64,000 bases of DNA from positions 1-64,000 of the forward strand of contig CAIXGW010000033.1 in NCBI GenBank assembly GCA_903919145.1. The letters are read 5' to 3'. A program made the translations under genes and the position numbers. The DNA comes from an uncultured Myxococcales bacterium. GTDB taxonomy: Bacteria; Myxococcota_A; UBA9042. The notes under the pieces were generated by a model that saw nothing but the letters and a program-made list of their open reading frames with translations, was not told the origin of the DNA and ran no database searches. Positions 25,201 to 33,820 of the stretch are shown piece by piece. Every line of letters begins with the position of its first letter. Positions within the stretch are counted from its first letter, which is position 1.

Positions 25201-27430
25201 GCACGTACCAGCCAAAGGCCCGCAGCATCACCTTGGGCATGCTCGGCTCGACCAGCGGATCCAGGGCCGTCCACGCCGCTTCGACGAGCTCGCGGGCCTC
25301 GTCTTCGCAGGCCTGGATCGCCCCGCAGCCTTCCAGCAGCGCAATGGTTTGCTCAATTACTTGGCGGTCCTGGGGCATGCTGCGGACGGTGTCCCACAGC
25401 CACTGGCGCTGGTCGCGCTCAAGCCGCGCCATGCCTTTGACCACCGGCAGGGTGACTTTGCCGTGGGCGATGTCCTCTCCGCGGTCCTTGAGGTTGCCCT
25501 TGAAGCCGCGCAGGTTCAGCACGTCGTCGATGATCTGAAACGCCAAGCCCACCGACTCAAAAAAGCGGCCAACGCCATCGATCTGCGCCTCGCTGCCGCC
25601 GCCCACCAGGGCCCCCATCCGCGCCAGCGACGCCGCCGGGACCGCGGTCTTGAGGCGATGGACCGCCAGCACCCGCGGCTCCAGCCAGTCGCCGCCGCCG
25701 TCTTCCACAGCCCGCGGCATCTCAGCCGTCAGCCCGTCGAGGTCAAAAGCCTGCCCGGCGTGGCCAGCGCGCAGCGATTCAAAGTACAGGTCATAGAGCC
25801 GCAGCTTGTTGGCCGCCGACATGTCCTTGCCAATCAACAGTTTCTGACCCATGAAGTAGCAGGCAGTGCCGGCATTGATCGCCAGTGGCTCGCCGTAGAT
25901 GAGGTGGGCCGTAGGGCCGCCGCGGCGCACGGTCGAGCGGTCCTGCACGTCGTCGACAATCAGCGATCCCACGTGCATCAGCTCTGGCATCGCCAACCAC
26001 TGCACATACTCTCTGGAATCGCCGCCAACCACGTCGCAACAAGCCAGCGCCGCATAAGAGCGCCACGACTTGCCGCCGCGGTCGACGATCTCTCGCACCG
26101 GCTTGATGAGCGTGCGGGCAAACTGGTCGACATCGACCCCCTGCATGGCCTCAGGGCGATGCGGACCGCTGATCAGGTCGCGCACCTGCTCCCAGGTGGG
26201 GTGATGCGGAATCAGCGCATCGACCGAGCGCCGCACCTGGCGCCCCACGGCAGAGAAGAAGCCGTCCAAGTCGTTGATTCCGCCCTGGCCGCTGCGCTCC
26301 AGGTAGGCCAAGCCGGCCACCGGGGTGCCGTCTATCGTGCCGGTGACGCTACAGCGCCCTTCCCAGAACGCTGGCTTGGAGATAACGGTGATGAACTCCT
26401 GGTCGCTGACGTCGGCGGTGATGCGCAATTCGATGGCGGCGCCGGGCACCTGCAGCGTCCACTCAATGGGATAGTCGTGAAATGTCCTAGAGCTGCTCCA
26501 TACGGCACCGGGCGTCAGCGCAAATTCCTTCCAAGACTGCCGCTGGCTATCGGCGCCAATCAGCACAGCCAGGCTGCCAAGGTTGGCCCCAGTGTCTTCG
26601 TCCAGCATCGCATAGGCAGAGAGCTCGCGGCCGTCTTCCAGCTGAATTCCCAGCCAGTTCCAGCCGATGTTCTGCCCCGGCTTGCGGTCGTCGGTCTGGC
26701 CCTGGTGCAGGCCAAACTCGTGATCGTACCAGCCCTGGCCGCTGGCGATCGCCTCTGGCCCCCCCGGCAGCAGCACCGCGCCGGAGACAGCGCAGCGCGG
26801 CACAAAGTAGTAGAACATGTCCTCGCCAGAGGCACCGCGCACCACCCCGTCTTCGCCGTGGCGCACCGGCGTTTTCTGTGGGGCAAAGCGCAGATCCACA
26901 CCCACGGCCAGCCGGTCGTGGCGCAGATGCAGGGCGTAGGAGCCATCGGACTCGCGGTCAAAAGTCAGCCCGTCAAAGTCCAGGTGCAGGTGCTGCGGAT
27001 CGACAAACACCTCGCCCTTGAACATGACATCGGGGTGGGGCACCTGGCCGCGCTCCAGCAGCTCGCGGATCGCCCGGCGCAGGCGCTTGTCTTGGGTCCC
27101 CTCGCCGCGGTCGAGCTTTTGCAGGCCCAGGCGCGGCGCATCTTTGTCTACCCGCGACTCGGTGTAGTACTTGCCCGACGCGCGGTCCGTCAGGGCCCAG
27201 GTCACCGAGTGGGCGTGCTGCAGCTCTTGGGTCTGCGGGTCGCGGCCCTTGATGATGCGAAAGAACGACGCAAACAGGCTCAGCTCGCGGCCGGTCTCGG
27301 TGCGAAAATGGCTGTTGACGTACCACCACTCCGTCGAAGACGACGGGTGAGGAGCGTCGTGGCGGGCCAGGTCAATCGGCCCAGGCGCTGGCCAATCGGC
27401 GGGGTGCTGCGGTACGGGGTGCTGGCTCAT
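25184..27430 (-). CDS. fusion of CrtC/AttH-like domain and trans-polyprenyl diphosphate synthase
   Basis: A 748-residue two-domain protein. Residues about 20-400 match the CrtC (carotenoid 1,2-hydratase)/AttH lipocalin-like family: HPSSSTEWWYVNSHF, GQGWYDHEFGLHQ, IGWNWLGIQLEDGREL, DYPIEWTL and FWEGRCSVTG. Residues about 405-748 are a trans-isoprenyl diphosphate synthase. Its first Asp-rich motif is DDVQD (493-497) followed by RRGG, and the second is FQIIDDVLNL (Asp635, Asp636, with Asn639 where many family members have Asp), followed by EDIAHGKVTLPVV. The DDxxN form is known in some geranylgeranyl diphosphate synthases. The synthase condenses IPP with allylic diphosphates; the N-terminal half may act on a terpenoid. 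It lacks a signal peptide. GAGG precedes ATG 27430. Confidence 0.88.
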   Translation of the reverse strand: MSQHPVPQHPADWPAPGPIDLARHDAPHPSSSTEWWYVNSHFRTETGRELSLFASFFRIIKGRDPQTQELQHAHSVTWALTDRASGKYYTESRVDKDAPRLGLQKLDRGEGTQDKRLRRAIRELLERGQVPHPDVMFKGEVFVDPQHLHLDFDGLTFDRESDGSYALHLRHDRLAVGVDLRFAPQKTPVRHGEDGVVRGASGEDMFYYFVPRCAVSGAVLLPGGPEAIASGQGWYDHEFGLHQGQTDDRKPGQNIGWNWLGIQLEDGRELSAYAMLDEDTGANLGSLAVLIGADSQRQSWKEFALTPGAVWSSSRTFHDYPIEWTLQVPGAAIELRITADVSDQEFITVISKPAFWEGRCSVTGTIDGTPVAGLAYLERSGQGGINDLDGFFSAVGRQVRRSVDALIPHHPTWEQVRDLISGPHRPEAMQGVDVDQFARTLIKPVREIVDRGGKSWRSYAALACCDVVGGDSREYVQWLAMPELMHVGSLIVDDVQDRSTVRRGGPTAHLIYGEPLAINAGTACYFMGQKLLIGKDMSAANKLRLYDLYFESLRAGHAGQAFDLDGLTAEMPRAVEDGGGDWLEPRVLAVHRLKTAVPAASLARMGALVGGGSEAQIDGVGRFFESVGLAFQIIDDVLNLRGFKGNLKDRGEDIAHGKVTLPVVKGMARLERDQRQWLWDTVRSMPQDRQVIEQTIALLEGCGAIQACEDEARELVEAAWTALDPLVEPSMPKVMLRAFGWYVLERHY

Positions 27431-27503
27431 GGGATCCTCGGCAGATCGCGCCAGCCCCAGAGCGAGGCGGCGCGTTGCATCCGACAACGGCTGGGCGCGC
27501 GTG

Positions 27504-28610
27504 TCAAGGCGCCGCCCGCGCTGCTGCCCACACCTCTCTATCGCTGCGCGCAAACCCGCCCAGCCAAGCGAGCACCGCTGGGTCCAGGTGCGGCGCTGCC
27601 AAGACCCAGCCGTGGTGGGCGGCTCTTTGGCGATCGGCGTGCAACAGCTGCGGCAGCTCTTGGGCCCGCCACAAGCGCTCGGCGCGGTCCAACGGCTCGC
27701 AGCGCTCGGTGGGCTCAAACACCTCTGGTGGCCACGGCGAGGGATCCCCTGCCGCCAGCCCAGCTGCCGGCCCGCTGCCCAGCGGTGCCCCCAGCTGTTC
27801 GGCCGCCCCCTGCAGCGTCCACGCCGCAGCCCCCGCCGGTAGCGCTGGGGCGGGCGTCAACAAATCCTCACACTCGCCCGGCCACAGCCGTGCCAGCCCG
27901 GCAGGCTGATCCAGCAGGGCCAGAGCCCCTGCACCGCGCACGCACGCCGTGACGGCCGACCTCAGGCGCTCGCCCAGTCCGGCGGCCAGCAGGGCCTGGC
28001 GGTCGGCGGCGGAACCAGCCGACGTGGGCAAGGACGTAGGCAATTCGCGCAGATACGGCGCCGCCACCCCCTGCAACCGCAGCGCTTGCGCCGCCACCTT
28101 GCCGCCGGCCACCAGCAAGGCGATGCCCGGCGGAACGGCCCGCCAATGCTGTGCCAGCTCGAGGCGGTTGCTCCACAGCTGCAGCTCGCCCAGCCGCTGC
28201 CAGCCAAGCCAGCCCACACCCAGCGGGTCGCGCACCAGGATCGCCTGCCGCTGCCCCGGGTTCAGGCAGGCCAGGCTGCCCTGCCAGCGCCACGCCGCCA
28301 CCGCCGCCGGACCGTGCAGCGCCGCGTCGATCACCGTCAACCGGCAATGGTCGGCCACGGCCAGCGCCAGGCCGCGCAGAGCCAGGCGCTCTTGGACCGC
28401 ACTGTCGCTTAGCAAAACCCCAGAGAAGGCTCCCACGGCCCGGCCATCTGGCGCCCAAATCGCGGCCGGGGAGGCTGCCGTTGCCGCGGCGGCGCCTGGC
28501 CAAATCGCCAGCCCAAGCCCGTCGGCCTGCCAGATCTCCGCGGCGCCACACTCTGCCAGCCAGCGCTCGACCGCCGCCGCGGAGCCCAGAGCCAGGGCGA
28601 AATCAGCCAT
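27504..28610 (-). CDS. asparagine-synthetase-like protein lacking catalytic motifs
   Basis: A 368-residue protein whose central part follows the N-terminal (class II amidotransferase) half of AsnB-type asparagine synthetases: ILVRDPLGVGWLGW corresponds to the family's RDxxGxxPLYY strand, and ELQLWSNRLELAQHWRAVPPG to the FASExKALL...PPG stretch. The nucleophile Cys2 is absent (the start is MADFALAL). The region aligning with the ATP-pyrophosphatase loop reads ALALLDQPAGLARL instead of SGGxDS. It is therefore probably a pseudoenzyme with a binding or scaffold role. ATG 28610 is preceded by GGGAG 8 nt away; ATG 28661 has no such site. It lies 73 nt upstream of the prenyl-synthase fusion, probably in the same operon. 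Confidence 0.65.
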   Translation of the reverse strand: MADFALALGSAAAVERWLAECGAAEIWQADGLGLAIWPGAAAATAASPAAIWAPDGRAVGAFSGVLLSDSAVQERLALRGLALAVADHCRLTVIDAALHGPAAVAAWRWQGSLACLNPGQRQAILVRDPLGVGWLGWQRLGELQLWSNRLELAQHWRAVPPGIALLVAGGKVAAQALRLQGVAAPYLRELPTSLPTSAGSAADRQALLAAGLGERLRSAVTACVRGAGALALLDQPAGLARLWPGECEDLLTPAPALPAGAAAWTLQGAAEQLGAPLGSGPAAGLAAGDPSPWPPEVFEPTERCEPLDRAERLWRAQELPQLLHADRQRAAHHGWVLAAPHLDPAVLAWLGGFARSDREVWAAARAAP

Positions 28611-28741
28611 CTCACGCACTCCCACGGCCACAGCCGAGCTCTCGTCTGTGCGCAGGAGCATGGAACAACCAGTCAGCTGGCGCCAGAGCCCTGCCTGCCG
28701 CTCGCCCTGAGGTCTATTGCCGCCACCTGGGCGGGAATTGC

Positions 28742-28771
28742 TTGCTTCTTTGCTGGCAAATTGCCTATCTT
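28742..28771 (+). promoter_or_regulatory. candidate promoter for the Cys-rich lipoprotein
   Basis: TTGCTT (28742-28747), 18-nt spacer, TATCTT (28766-28771), 38 nt before ATG 28810. Confidence 0.4.
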
Positions 28772-28777
28772 ACGGGG

Positions 28778-28791
28778 GCGCCGTGCGGCGC
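28778..28791 (+). promoter_or_regulatory. 5'-leader hairpin
   Basis: GCGCC-GTGC-GGCGC, beginning at about the predicted transcription start, just upstream of the GGAGG site (28801-28805). Confidence 0.4.
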
Positions 28792-28809
28792 TTGCCCTGC
28801 GGAGGCTCT

Positions 28810-30723
28810 ATGTTGTCGGTGTCCCGTTTCATGTATCTGTTGGCTGCGGCTGCTGTTTTTGCCGTCCCCTTTCTGAGCGGCTGCAGCGAAGAGGCCACGC
28901 CTGCCCCGACCGCCACCTCTGTGCCCTGCGCCACCCAGGACGACTGCGTCCAGGAAAATACCTTCTGCGACATGACGTTGAAGAAGTGCGTCAAGAACAC
29001 CTTTGGCGCAGATGCCACGGCCAACGCCGACGGCAACGCGATCAAAGACACCCTGGACGGCAGCAGCTCCACCGACGACGCCGCCGTCAGCGACAGCGCC
29101 CCCGACCTGGACGCCAAAGCCGACGCCGCCCTTCAGGACACCGCGCCCGCCAGCAATGACAAGAGCTGCAAGAAGTGCTCGACCAACAGCGACTGCCCCG
29201 GCGACCACGCCTGCGTGCCCCTGCTGTCTGGCAACTTTTGCGCCAAGAAGTGCGGCTCTGTGCAGGAATGCACCCCCGGCTACATCTGCGACGACGTGAC
29301 CCAGAGCAAAGGCGCCAGCAAGCACTGCGTCCTGCCGTCCTACGACTGCAAGGGCTGCGCCACCGACGGCTGCCCCAGCGACCAGCAGTGCAACTACAAG
29401 ACCAACCCGCCCAGCTGCCTGGAGGTCAAGAAGCAGTGCGAAAGCTGCCTGCAAGACAAGGACTGCGGCAATGGCCTGCGCTGCGTCAAGTTTGGCGACA
29501 ACAGCAAGTCCTGCCTGCCTGACTGCAGCGCCGGTCAAGCCTGCGCCGACAATTCCGCTTGCGTCTCCTACGTGACCGAGCAGACCAAGGCCTGCGCCTT
29601 TGCGGCCGCCAAGTGCTGCTACGGCCCGGCCTGCACCAGCGGCTGCAGCGGCTGCAAGACCACCTGCATCGCCGGCAAGTGCGCAGAGTGCACCAAGAAC
29701 TCCGACTGTGGCGCCACCGGCAGCTGCAACCTGAACACCTACACCTGCGTCACCAGCGCCACCTGCCCACCGGCCGGCGAGCCGACCAAGAAGATCAAGC
29801 TGTCGGCCACGGGCGAGTGCGTCGAGTGCACCAATGACACCCACTGCGCCGGCGCCGCGGGCGGCCCCAAGTGCAACGCTCAGAAGCACGTCTGCGAGAA
29901 AGGCGGCGGCGTGGGCGAGTGCGCGGCTTGCGGCGGCGACTACCCAGGCTGCGTGGAAATCAACGGCGTGTGGTCCTGCGTGGAGTGCGCGACCGACGAC
30001 GACTGCGCCAAGAAGAGCAAGGGCACCTGCATCGCCAAGAGCTACACCTGCTCGGGCTCGGTCGGCGGCGGCAGCGGCGGCGTCATTGGCCCCAAGACCG
30101 GCACCTGCAAGAGCGACGCCGACTGCCCCAAGGATCCCAACGGCAACTTTGACCTGGTGTGCGACACCGGCAGCGGCCTGTGCTTTGACAAAGAAGGCAA
30201 GTGCGACAACGTGATTGCCTTTTGCAACGCCGCGGCCGGCTCTACCTGCGAGCTGAACAGCGACCTGCTGGGCGGCGCTGGCGGCGGCTTGCCGGGTGGC
30301 CTGCCAGGCGGCCTGCCCGGTGGCGGCGGCGGCGGCACCCCCGCGCCCAACGCCGGATCGTGCACCTGCGGCACCGGCGGCGGATCGGGCGGCACCGGCT
30401 CTGGCTACAAGTTCAGCCAGACCTGCGAACTGGTCAAAGCCTTGATCCCAAGTTTGGCCAAGTGCGACTGCAGCAAGGATCCCAACAGCACCGACTGCCA
30501 ACCCCTGGGCGCGATCCCCATCCCGGGCCTGCCCACAACCTGCTGCGAAGCGGTCAGCGGCGGCGGCGGCAGCTCGACCCCAAGCGATCCGCTAACTTGC
30601 ATGCTCGGTGGCTTGTCTGGCAAGCCCGACCCGATGTGCTTTGGCGGCATCAGCTGCAGCACCCTGCTGTCTTGCATCAGCGGCAAGCCGGGCGGCACCT
30701 GCGGCAGCGGCCTGGGCCTGTAG
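28810..30723 (+). CDS. large cysteine-rich lipoprotein
   Basis: A 637-residue predicted surface lipoprotein: signal peptide with lipobox LSGC (Cys25), an Asp/Ala/Thr-rich spacer, then many short disulfide-type modules of the form C-x4-DC-x3-xxC-x-xxxxxC, such as CSTNSDCPGDHAC and CTKNSDCGATGSC. Gly-rich linkers separate a final Cys-rich block (after about residue 480: LGGAGGGLPGGLPGG). There are dozens of cysteines overall. Such DxDC-type Cys-rich repeats are frequent in myxobacterial secreted proteins; their roles are mostly unknown (adhesion or cell-surface matrix are guesses). GGAGG lies 4 nt before ATG 28810. Codon use is the same as in neighbours. Confidence 0.85.
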   Translation: MLSVSRFMYLLAAAAVFAVPFLSGCSEEATPAPTATSVPCATQDDCVQENTFCDMTLKKCVKNTFGADATANADGNAIKDTLDGSSSTDDAAVSDSAPDLDAKADAALQDTAPASNDKSCKKCSTNSDCPGDHACVPLLSGNFCAKKCGSVQECTPGYICDDVTQSKGASKHCVLPSYDCKGCATDGCPSDQQCNYKTNPPSCLEVKKQCESCLQDKDCGNGLRCVKFGDNSKSCLPDCSAGQACADNSACVSYVTEQTKACAFAAAKCCYGPACTSGCSGCKTTCIAGKCAECTKNSDCGATGSCNLNTYTCVTSATCPPAGEPTKKIKLSATGECVECTNDTHCAGAAGGPKCNAQKHVCEKGGGVGECAACGGDYPGCVEINGVWSCVECATDDDCAKKSKGTCIAKSYTCSGSVGGGSGGVIGPKTGTCKSDADCPKDPNGNFDLVCDTGSGLCFDKEGKCDNVIAFCNAAAGSTCELNSDLLGGAGGGLPGGLPGGLPGGGGGGTPAPNAGSCTCGTGGGSGGTGSGYKFSQTCELVKALIPSLAKCDCSKDPNSTDCQPLGAIPIPGLPTTCCEAVSGGGGSSTPSDPLTCMLGGLSGKPDPMCFGGISCSTLLSCISGKPGGTCGSGLGL

Positions 30724-30871
30724 GGAACTGTCCTACAACGGCTCAAACCGTTCCGACTGCTGGAAGGGTGGCAAGTTCGCACCTCTACAGCCGACTCGCC
30801 ACTCCACCGCCAAAGTATTTGATTAGGTTATTTCAGGGAACGCTGTAGGCTCCGCGCCGACTCGGCCAGCC

Positions 30872-31345
30872 TCAGCGCACCCGCTTGCCCAGCTCCGGCA
30901 GGTCCGGCACGCCAGTCAGCCCGGGCTCGCTGGAGAGGCCCGGCAACTGCAGCGACGGCGACGGCCCCATCACCCCTTGCATCAGCAGCGGCACAGCCAG
31001 CGCCCCGGTGCCCTGCGCAAAGGGCCGCAACCCGTCCACATCCAGCAGCTGGCGCGTGCCGTGGCCGGTGCTGGCAAACTGCATCAGCGCCCGGCCGGCA
31101 CTTGGGTCGCCTGCGCCGCGCTTGCGCTGGGTCAGCCGCGCCAGCAGGGCACTCATCTCCTGGGACTCTTCCAGCGGGTGGGTCGAGGGCGCGCGACTGT
31201 CAGACGGCACCCAAAATCGCCCGATTGCGCTTGGCTTTTCGCGGAATTGGTGCAGAGGCTGTACCGCCAAGCTCGGTGACGCCACCGTCCACGTCGTCAG
31301 AGCCAGCGCTACGGCGCCCATGGTCTTGTTCAAGCTGAAAGGCAT
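30872..31345 (-). CDS. small exported protein of unknown function
   Basis: A 157-residue protein with a signal peptide (TMGAVALALTTWTVASPSLA), then a polar, proline-containing mature region with no recognisable domain. ATG 31345 is the only start giving a normal signal peptide. It follows the ABC permease gene by 88 nt on the same strand and may be the last gene of that operon. Confidence 0.55.
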   Translation of the reverse strand: MPFSLNKTMGAVALALTTWTVASPSLAVQPLHQFREKPSAIGRFWVPSDSRAPSTHPLEESQEMSALLARLTQRKRGAGDPSAGRALMQFASTGHGTRQLLDVDGLRPFAQGTGALAVPLLMQGVMGPSPSLQLPGLSSEPGLTGVPDLPELGKRVR

Positions 31346-31433
31346 CACAGATCTCGCACGGCGTTGCGCCGCCAAGGTCTGACGCACCAGCCACAGCGTC
31401 GATCTACGCCAACGCCGTGGAACGGCCGCGGGC

Positions 31434-33113
31434 TCAGCTCTGGGCCAGCACGGCCGCCGGATCGAGCGTTGTGGCGCGCAAAGCTGGCCCCAGCGCTCCA
31501 AGCACGGTGAACACCGACGCCACGGCGACGCTCAGCGGCAGCGCCCACCCCGGAAAGGCGAAGAATCCGCTTGGCAGCAGCGGCACATCGGCCAGAAAGC
31601 GCGCCGCCGCCGCATCCACGCCCGCCGCCGCCAGCAGCGCCAGGCCGCCGCCCAGCGCCCCGCCGACGGCGCCGATCACCATCGCCTCGCCCAGGACCAG
31701 GACGGCGATGTCGAGCCTTGCCGCCCCCAGGGCCCGCAGCACAGCGATCTCGCGGCGGCGCTCGTGGACCAGCATGGCAAAGGTCTGGGCAATTTGGATG
31801 GCTGCCACCACCAGCACCAGCGTGGCCAGCAGCACCAGCGCCAAGCTGGTGACCATCACCACCGTGCCAAAGGTGCGAGCGGCGCGCGACTTGCGACTCA
31901 GCTGCAAGCCCAGCTTCTCGGCGGCGACAATGACCTGGGGCACCTCTTCATTGCTGAGGGTGTCCAGCAGGATCGCGTCAAAACTCGCGGCCGCTTCTAC
32001 GCTTTTCAGGCGGGCATTGGTGTGGCGGATAAAGGACAGCGGAAACGCCACCCCAAGCTCTGGCGCCTTGCGAGAGAAGCCCACGACTTGCGCTTGTTTG
32101 ATCTGCTGCAGGCCGCGCTCAGAGTCCTTGCCAAAGTAGGAGTCGCCCAGGACCACGTGAAAGCGCACACCGTAGAGCACCGCCAGCGAGCCGATGGGGG
32201 CGGCGCCAAGAGACCGGGCCATGTCTGAGTTGAAGACCTCAAGCAGCAGCGGGTTGATGACGGCGGGCAGCGGCGTCTCGCACCAGCCCAGGCGGGTCTC
32301 TGGGTGGTCAGCGGCGCAGTAGGTGCCCACGGGGCAGCGGGTAGAGGGCTTGGGGCACCAGCCTTCGGCGCAGGGGCTGGCCAGCTCGCCGTATTCTGCG
32401 TCGTACTGCAGGTCGCGGCCGCTGCCGGTGGCGGCCAGCAGCATGCAGCGCTGGGCAGGGGCGGCAGTGGCACTCTGGCAGCGGCCGTCGCCGCAGGTCC
32501 AGCCAGCCGGGCAGCTGGCGGCAGTGCTACAAGCCATTGCCACGTCTGGGTATTCTACAAAGCGGTCGGCCCAAATGATGGCTTCGCACAGGCCGTCTCG
32601 GCAGGCCTGGCCAGAGCGGCAGTCCAGGTCTTCTTCGCAGCGGCGCGCCTTGACGGCGGGGCTTGGGCGGCGCTTGGCCCCGGCGTCTTCAAACGCCTCG
32701 ATCTCGCTGCGCAGCACCTGAGCGGGCACGCCATCAAAAAAGGCTTCGGTAAAGAGATTGTAGCCCAACAATTCCTTGCCGCCCCACAGGCGCGCCGGAA
32801 AGCTGGACTTCTGCTTGCCAAAGGCACGCACGACCCCTGGCAGCGCCGCCACCTGGCGGACCCGCGCCTCGTCAAGGGGTTCTTGCAGCGCGACCTGCTC
32901 AATGCCAAAAATCTGCACGGCGCGGGGCTCGAATTCCAGCTGGTTGACTGGAAAGATCCGCTCCAGCACCTTCTCTCTCAGCCCTTGGCCCAGGCCCAGA
33001 AAGAACGTCAGCAGGCCCGTGCCTACCACAATGCCGACCATGGCCAAGGCCGCACGCACCCAAGAAGATCGCAGGTTGTGGCCAATAAGGCTGAGCAGGC
33101 GCGCCAATCTCAT
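31434..33113 (-). CDS. FtsX/MacB-type ABC transporter permease with Cys-rich periplasmic insert
   Basis: A 559-residue permease. The first membrane helix (residues about 19-44) precedes a MacB_PCD-type periplasmic domain, and three C-terminal helices follow (about 405-440, 465-495, 525-550), with the FtsX motif VHERRREIAVLRALGA between helices 2 and 3. Within the periplasmic domain, residues 159-278 contain 14 cysteines, including two units of the type DLDCRSGQACRDGLC and SCPAGWTCGDGRC that resemble secreted Cys-rich repeats. LolE- and MacB-type permeases move lipoproteins or other substrates from the inner membrane using an ATPase partner. That ATPase gene overlaps the start by 4 nt. The insert has no counterpart in the family that I know of. 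Confidence 0.88.
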   Translation of the reverse strand: MRLARLLSLIGHNLRSSWVRAALAMVGIVVGTGLLTFFLGLGQGLREKVLERIFPVNQLEFEPRAVQIFGIEQVALQEPLDEARVRQVAALPGVVRAFGKQKSSFPARLWGGKELLGYNLFTEAFFDGVPAQVLRSEIEAFEDAGAKRRPSPAVKARRCEEDLDCRSGQACRDGLCEAIIWADRFVEYPDVAMACSTAASCPAGWTCGDGRCQSATAAPAQRCMLLAATGSGRDLQYDAEYGELASPCAEGWCPKPSTRCPVGTYCAADHPETRLGWCETPLPAVINPLLLEVFNSDMARSLGAAPIGSLAVLYGVRFHVVLGDSYFGKDSERGLQQIKQAQVVGFSRKAPELGVAFPLSFIRHTNARLKSVEAAASFDAILLDTLSNEEVPQVIVAAEKLGLQLSRKSRAARTFGTVVMVTSLALVLLATLVLVVAAIQIAQTFAMLVHERRREIAVLRALGAARLDIAVLVLGEAMVIGAVGGALGGGLALLAAAGVDAAAARFLADVPLLPSGFFAFPGWALPLSVAVASVFTVLGALGPALRATTLDPAAVLAQS

Positions 33114-33820
33114 GCCTGGACTCCTGCGACGCGACCGCGGTCCAGCACGATCGTTCGCTGGGCCAGGGCCGCCACCAGCGGATCGTGGGTCACCACCACC
33201 AGCGTCGCGCCGCTTTGTTGCTGGGTCTGGCGCAAAAGGTCAAGGATCTGATGGGCGGTCGCGGCGTCCAGGCTGCCGGTGGGCTCGTCACAGACCAGCA
33301 GCGGTGGCTGCAGCAGCAAAGCCCTGGCAATCGCCACCCTTTGCCGCTCGCCGCCCGACAGCTGCCCCGGTGGCTGGTCAAAGCGCTCGCCCAACCCCAC
33401 TTCCTGCAGCAGCTGGCGGGCCCGTCGCTCGATCTCGGCGGCGGCAATCGGCGTGCCAAAGGACGCCGGCAGCATGACGTTGTCGCCCACCGTCAAGTGA
33501 GGCAGCAAGTTGAAGGACTGAAAGACAAAGCCAATCTGGCGATTGCGAAAGCGCGCCAGCGCCCGATCCGGCAGCCGGCTCAGCTCCTGGCCAAAGACCT
33601 GCAGCGAGCCCTGGTAGCCGCGGTCCAAGGCGCCGATCAGATTGAGCAGGGTCGACTTGCCGGCGCCCGAGCGGCCGACGATCGCCACGTGCTCGCCGCG
33701 CTCGATGCACAGGTCCACGCCGTCCAAGGCCTGCACCAGTCTTCCATCGGCGGCAAATTGGCGCTTGAGGCCCTGGGCGGCGATGGCGGCGGTGGCATTC
33801 GGCAGGACCTGTTCTCTCAT
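33110..33820 (-). CDS. LolD/MacB-type ABC transporter ATP-binding protein
   Basis: A 236-residue ATPase with all motifs intact: Walker A GRSGAGKST (49-57), Q-loop FQSFNLLPHLTV, signature LSGGERQRVAIARAL (154-168) and Walker B LLVCDEPTGSLD. It pairs with the FtsX-type permease whose start codon overlaps its stop (ATGA). The family energises lipoprotein release or efflux from the inner membrane. Because lnt is upstream in the same gene string, a lipoprotein-sorting role is attractive but unproven. Confidence 0.92.
   Translation of the reverse strand: MREQVLPNATAAIAAQGLKRQFAADGRLVQALDGVDLCIERGEHVAIVGRSGAGKSTLLNLIGALDRGYQGSLQVFGQELSRLPDRALARFRNRQIGFVFQSFNLLPHLTVGDNVMLPASFGTPIAAAEIERRARQLLQEVGLGERFDQPPGQLSGGERQRVAIARALLLQPPLLVCDEPTGSLDAATAHQILDLLRQTQQQSGATLVVVTHDPLVAALAQRTIVLDRGRVAGVQA

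Noticed and set aside
24953-27952. A 999-codon open frame on the plus strand opposite the prenyl-synthase fusion
   Set aside because: It is antisense to a gene with clear family motifs, has no recognisable domain and shows the His/Arg/Gln/Ala-rich composition expected of a GC-rich shadow frame.
28765-30501. A 578-codon minus-strand Ala/Gly-rich frame opposite the Cys-rich lipoprotein
   Set aside because: The plus strand has signal peptide, lipobox and ribosome-binding site; the antisense frame is the complement of Cys/Gly codons.
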